Assembly (NCBI RefSeq): GCF_001428255.1
Contig: NZ_LMRW01000023.1
Coordinates: 62,309-126,308, forward strand
Length of the DNA: 64,000 nt
Reading direction: 5' to 3'
DNA from: Agromyces sp. Soil535
GTDB taxonomy: Bacteria > Actinomycetota > Actinomycetes > Actinomycetales > Microbacteriaceae
Shown here: positions 60,784 through 64,000 of the stretch, piece by piece
How positions within the stretch are numbered: the stretch's first letter is position 1
How the letters are laid out: each line of letters opens with the position of its first letter
Position numbers and translations under genes: made by a program
Notes under the pieces: model-generated
What the model was told of the DNA's origin: nothing
Database searches by the model: none
What the model saw: the letters and a program-made list of their open reading frames with translations, nothing else

Positions 60784-63334
60784 CGAATTCGCGCGGATCC
60801 TCGTCGAGCGCGTACGCTGCACCCCCGATCGTGCCGAGATCCGCCCCCGCCGCCACCCGCCCGAGGAACATCGGATCGTCGTCGTGGGCCGCCTCCAGGC
60901 GCCGGGCGGCGAGGTCGAAGGCCAGCAGCGGCGGACTGTTGTACACGCCGCTCATTCCGCGCGCGGCGCGTGCCGCGCCAAGCAGCGTGGCGGCCCGCTC
61001 GACGTCCTGCCGGCCGGCCGCGACGGCGCACAGGGCTTCGAGGGCGTGGGCGATGCCCTCCGCGTAGGAGAGTCGCACCGAGCGCCTGAGGCTGTTCCGG
61101 AATCGGGGCTCGGCGGTCTCAGCGTCGCCGGCGAGCATCTCGGCGACGCCGACGAAGTGCTCGCTCATCGCGCGGCTGAATTCGTCCCGACCGGCGGCGG
61201 CGATCTCGTCCCCGCGGACGAAGCTCCGGTGCGCCTCGTCGAGGTCGCCGGCGGTGAGCCGCATTTGGTCGTGGATGACGAATGCGAGGCTCTCGCCCAA
61301 TGGGTGGCGCCGCGTGTGGAAGAGCTCGAACGCGCGCGCGATCTCGCGCTCCGCCGCGGCGAGGTCACCGACGGACTGATCGGCGAGCGCGAGGGCGAGG
61401 GAGTTGCGGGCGAAGGCTTCCCCGAGCACGTCGCGCGCGGTACGGAACCCCTCGGCGCTTTCGCGCAGCTCGCGCACCGGGTCGGTGCGGTCGGCGTCGC
61501 CGAAGCTGATCGAACCGGTGAAGTACAGCGCGGATGCACGGGCCCGACCCTCGAGCCGGCGGGTCGCGAGCAGCTCCCGCATCCAGGCTCGCACCTCGCC
61601 CTGCCGTCCGGAGGCCCACCAGTACGGGAAGAGCCGCCAGGCCAGCACTCCGAGTTGGTCGGCCAGGCCCTGATCGAGAAGCGTCCTCGCTGCGGCACGC
61701 AGGTTCTCGTAATCGGCGCGGAGGCGCCAGAGGGTGTCGACTCCGCCCGGGCCGTACAGCAACGGGCCCTGCTGGCGTGCGACGGCAATGAAGTGCGCCG
61801 CGTGCCGCTCGGCCAGCTCCGCTGCGAGACCCTGTGCTGCCGCTCGATCCAGGGATGCTGTTCGCACGGTGCTCAGCATCGTGAACCGGCTCGATCGGCC
61901 GGCGGTCTCGTGAACCACGAGACTGGCGTTGACCAGCCGTCCGACGGTTTCGAGGGCGTCGTGCCCCACGACGGCGGATGCGGCGTCGAGGTCGAACCCG
62001 CCCGAGAACACGCCGAGCGCGTCGAACACCGCGCGGGCGTCGTCGTCGAGGAGCTCGACGCTCCAGTCGATCGTGCGGGCGAGGGTGCGCTGCCGCTCCG
62101 GACGGTCGGCGCCCGCGGTGGGCAGCACGTCGATGCCCTCGCTGAGCCGTTCGCGCAGCTCCGCCGGCGTGAGCAGGCGGGTGCGTGCCGCCGCCAGCTC
62201 GATCGCGAGCGGCAGTCCGTCGAGCGCACGGCAGACGGCGCGGACGTCGGCGAGGTCGCTTCCGTTGAGCGCCCTGCCACCGGCGGCGAGCGCACGGTCG
62301 AGGAAGAGTCGTTCGGCCGGACCGACGGCGGTGGCATCCACCCCGTCGCCGCGCGTCGCGAGCGGTCTGACCTCGAAACGACGCTCGCCGGCGGCCCCGA
62401 GGGCGACTCGGCTCGTTGCGAGTACGACGGCACCGGATGCGGCGACGAGCAACCGGGCGACCTGCGGCGTCGATTCGAGCAGGTGCTCGACGTTGTCGAC
62501 GACGAGGAGCGTGGCCCGGTCGCCGATGGCCGACGCGACGCGGTGCTCGAGGCGGCCGTCGCCGACGTCGATGACGCCGAGCGACGCCGCGATCGCCGAG
62601 ATCACGGGCGCCGGGTCGTGGAGCGGCGCGAGATCGATGAAGCGCACGCCCGCCGGGTACGCGTCGGCAACGCGGGACGCCGCCGCCACCGCGAGCCGGG
62701 TCTTGCCCACTCCGCCGGGCCCGGTCAGCGTGACGAGTCGATCGCGCCGCTCACGAAGCAGGGACTCGAGGAGATCGAGATCGTGCTGTCGGCCGACGAA
62801 GGAGTCGAGAGGAGCGGGGAGCGAGTCGCCGGTCGGGGCCGGATCGGCGGCGTGTGCCCGGTCGAACCGTTCGCCGATCATCAGGGCGAGGTCATGGGCC
62901 ACGAGCGCGCCCAGCTCCTCGGGGTCGCGGAACGTCGCGTAGGCGACGTCGTCGTGTTCCCTGATGCGGTCGATGAGTGCGTCGAGGCGTTCCTCCCGCG
63001 GACCGTGCGAGGAGGTGAGGTACACGAGTCGAGGCTTGCCCTCGGCCAGCCGGTACTCGTCCTCGAGGCCGGAGATCTCCTCGCCCGGCGCGATCCAGCC
63101 GTAACTCGCTCCGTAGATGCCGACGAAGATGTCGCTCTGCGCGAGATAGGCCCGGTAGAGGTCCCGCGGGGGATGAGGGCGTGAGCCTGTCTCGAACATC
63201 ACGGGACTCAGCATGAGGCGTTCGATGGCGGCGCGTGCCGCCGCGCGCTCTGCCGCGAGTTCGCGAAGGGTCGAGCTGACGAAGACTCGAAGCCGCTGAT
63301 CGGGAGTCCGGATCCCCGTCGTGTGCACCGCCAT
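60764..63334 (-). CDS. DUF4062-STAND ATPase with helical repeats (possible defence or signalling protein)
   Basis: This 856-residue protein has three parts. An N-terminal DUF4062 domain (about 14-155) opens with LRVFVSSTLRELAAER. A STAND/NB-ARC ATPase follows with Walker A TGPGGVGKTR (204-213), Walker B LLVVDNVEHL and the GLPLAIELAAAR motif. The rest is TPR-like helices. It lacks a DNA-binding domain, unlike AfsR- or LuxR-type proteins. STAND proteins with such N-domains occur in bacterial conflict systems. The C-terminal residues and stop are encoded by the tRNA fragment, so the natural end may have been lost. It is outside the repeat-bounded island. Confidence 0.8.
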   Translation of the reverse strand: MAVHTTGIRTPDQRLRVFVSSTLRELAAERAAARAAIERLMLSPVMFETGSRPHPPRDLYRAYLAQSDIFVGIYGASYGWIAPGEEISGLEDEYRLAEGKPRLVYLTSSHGPREERLDALIDRIREHDDVAYATFRDPEELGALVAHDLALMIGERFDRAHAADPAPTGDSLPAPLDSFVGRQHDLDLLESLLRERRDRLVTLTGPGGVGKTRLAVAAASRVADAYPAGVRFIDLAPLHDPAPVISAIAASLGVIDVGDGRLEHRVASAIGDRATLLVVDNVEHLLESTPQVARLLVAASGAVVLATSRVALGAAGERRFEVRPLATRGDGVDATAVGPAERLFLDRALAAGGRALNGSDLADVRAVCRALDGLPLAIELAAARTRLLTPAELRERLSEGIDVLPTAGADRPERQRTLARTIDWSVELLDDDARAVFDALGVFSGGFDLDAASAVVGHDALETVGRLVNASLVVHETAGRSSRFTMLSTVRTASLDRAAAQGLAAELAERHAAHFIAVARQQGPLLYGPGGVDTLWRLRADYENLRAAARTLLDQGLADQLGVLAWRLFPYWWASGRQGEVRAWMRELLATRRLEGRARASALYFTGSISFGDADRTDPVRELRESAEGFRTARDVLGEAFARNSLALALADQSVGDLAAAEREIARAFELFHTRRHPLGESLAFVIHDQMRLTAGDLDEAHRSFVRGDEIAAAGRDEFSRAMSEHFVGVAEMLAGDAETAEPRFRNSLRRSVRLSYAEGIAHALEALCAVAAGRQDVERAATLLGAARAARGMSGVYNSPPLLAFDLAARRLEAAHDDDPMFLGRVAAGADLGTIGGAAYALDEDPREFGRADGT

Positions 63335-63393
63335 GACGTCCCAGGGCCGCTGACTGGCAGCAGTCTAGCCCTGCGAGCGCGACAAGCGGCAGG

Positions 63394-63413
63394 CGGGCGG
63401 TAGCTCAGCCGGT
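63394..63413 (+). pseudogene. tRNA 5' fragment (acceptor strand and start of D arm)
   Basis: CGGGCGG-TA-GCTCAGCCGGT has the layout of a tRNA 5' end: seven acceptor bases, T8-A9 and a D arm. GGGCGG can pair with the CCGCCC of the 3' fragments at 280-323 and 60740-60783. The tRNA likeness ends within the D loop. It lies 2.6 kb downstream of the right 3' fragment, so the order is reversed for a single split gene. Confidence 0.5.
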
Positions 63414-63471
63414 CTCGCTCTACTGCGTCTGCTGTATGAGGTCGCGGATCCCGTGCGCCAGACTCGAGGTC

Positions 63472-64000
63472 ATGCGTGCTCGCAACCCCCTGACGGACTG
63501 GCTCCGAGATTCCATGTGGGCGCGACGCGCACAGCTCATCCGGCGCGGCGGCTATGCGTTCACAGTGCTCGCCGCTGCATCGGTGGAGGTCGTCAGGGTC
63601 GTCTACTACGGCCTTGGACCCGTGGTGCTCGCCGGGGTCGCGCTCACGGTGGTCGGCGCCGCCATCGTGTGGAAGTGGCCGTGGATCGGCCTGCTGACGG
63701 TGGCGTCGAGCTGTCTCGTCGTCGCGAGCACCGGCTGGATTCCGATCGTCGAGTGGTCGCTCGCGGTGATCGTGCTGTTCGTGTTCGTGGTGCGAGGCAA
63801 GCCTCCGGTACTTGCAACGGTGATCGTCGCGGTCACCGTATGGGCGGCGGTGGCGCTCGCCACCGGTGAAGTGTTCAGCCCCGACGCCCTCGCCGCGGTC
63901 GTCTCAACGCTGGCCGGCGGCGCCACCGCGATCGCGGTGCGGCTCCGGCGGCAGTATTGGGCATCGCTCGAACAGCGCGCGACTGACGCGATCGCGACGC
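63472..64000 (+). CDS. Sensor histidine kinase, N-terminal membrane part (partial, runs off the window)
   Basis: The frame stays open to the window end (176 codons). It encodes a short basic start (MRARNPLTDWLRD), then several hydrophobic segments, among them AGVALTVVGAAIVW, VIVLFVFVV and a third around AVTVWAAVALATG, and finally a charged helix (RRQYWASLEQRATDAIAT). That last helix resembles the signalling helix before the DHp domain of DesK/NarX-type kinases. The kinase domain itself is outside the window, so the call rests on the pattern alone. It does not belong to the island. Confidence 0.5.
   Translation, partial: MRARNPLTDWLRDSMWARRAQLIRRGGYAFTVLAAASVEVVRVVYYGLGPVVLAGVALTVVGAAIVWKWPWIGLLTVASSCLVVASTGWIPIVEWSLAVIVLFVFVVRGKPPVLATVIVAVTVWAAVALATGEVFSPDALAAVVSTLAGGATAIAVRLRRQYWASLEQRATDAIAT

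Noticed and set aside
60884-63184. A 766-codon plus-strand frame opposite the STAND gene
   Set aside because: The minus frame has DUF4062 and Walker motifs; the plus frame reads as Glu/Gly/Arg-rich shadow.
1-64000. CRISPR array or insertion sequence
   Set aside because: No regularly spaced short repeats and no transposase or integrase-like frame were seen.

Overview
The window is GC-rich DNA with short intergenic gaps, frequent 4-bp start/stop overlaps, GTG starts and AGGAG-type ribosome sites. The content (urtABCDE, PucR and GntR/FCD regulators, LplB/LplC-type sugar importers, MalT-like LuxR protein) fits an Actinomycetota soil or host-associated bacterium, probably Microbacteriaceae. The family placement is an inference from gene style, not from a marker gene.

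Layout. Positions 111-323 and 60571-60783 are two direct copies of one diverged 213-bp segment. Each copy ends in the 3' part of a tRNA, and the copies are offset by exactly 60,460 bases. The DNA between them reads as an accessory island. From left to right it holds: (1) a urease operon with its nickel carrier (627-6307, minus) divergent from a urea ABC importer (6772-11665, plus), with a GlnR-like site array between them; (2) an NCS1 permease followed by two TetR regulators, then DNA polymerase IV and a MalT-like LuxR regulator that lacks its P-loop; (3) a glycan-use locus (19618-36729) with a mandelate-racemase-family enzyme, GH110, a three-part sugar importer, a ROK regulator, a CE7 esterase, GH95, GH36 and a secreted GH27; (4) a cluster of a CodB-like permease, a hydantoinase/oxoprolinase-type protein, three tandem DUF917 proteins and a PucR regulator (37043-44748); (5) a scarred stretch with truncated DUF1275 and aldo/keto reductase genes around an oxidoreductase/TetR pair; (6) a ten-gene operon (47553-59151) joining a branched-chain-amino-acid-type importer to malate synthase G, an HpcH/HpaI-type aldolase, a LigI-like amidohydrolase, a seven-repeat EAR-type propeller protein, a DUF5624-like protein and a GntR regulator. 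Beyond the right repeat lie a DUF4062-STAND ATPase, a 5' tRNA fragment and the start of a sensor kinase.

How the genes work together. Block 1 imports urea and splits it, with nickel uptake and maturation factors in the same transcription unit. Block 3 looks able to trim alpha-galactosyl and alpha-fucosyl ends from glycans and import the products. Block 4 is a hydantoin- or pyrimidine-like uptake and ring-opening module. Block 6 looks like a complete uptake-to-central-metabolism route for an unknown organic acid or lactone.

The most notable signals are the coupled ten-gene operon, an ancestral segment duplicated inside the glycan locus with reciprocal gene loss (remnants at 20746-21154 and 26922-26984), and the tRNA-derived repeats that bound the island.
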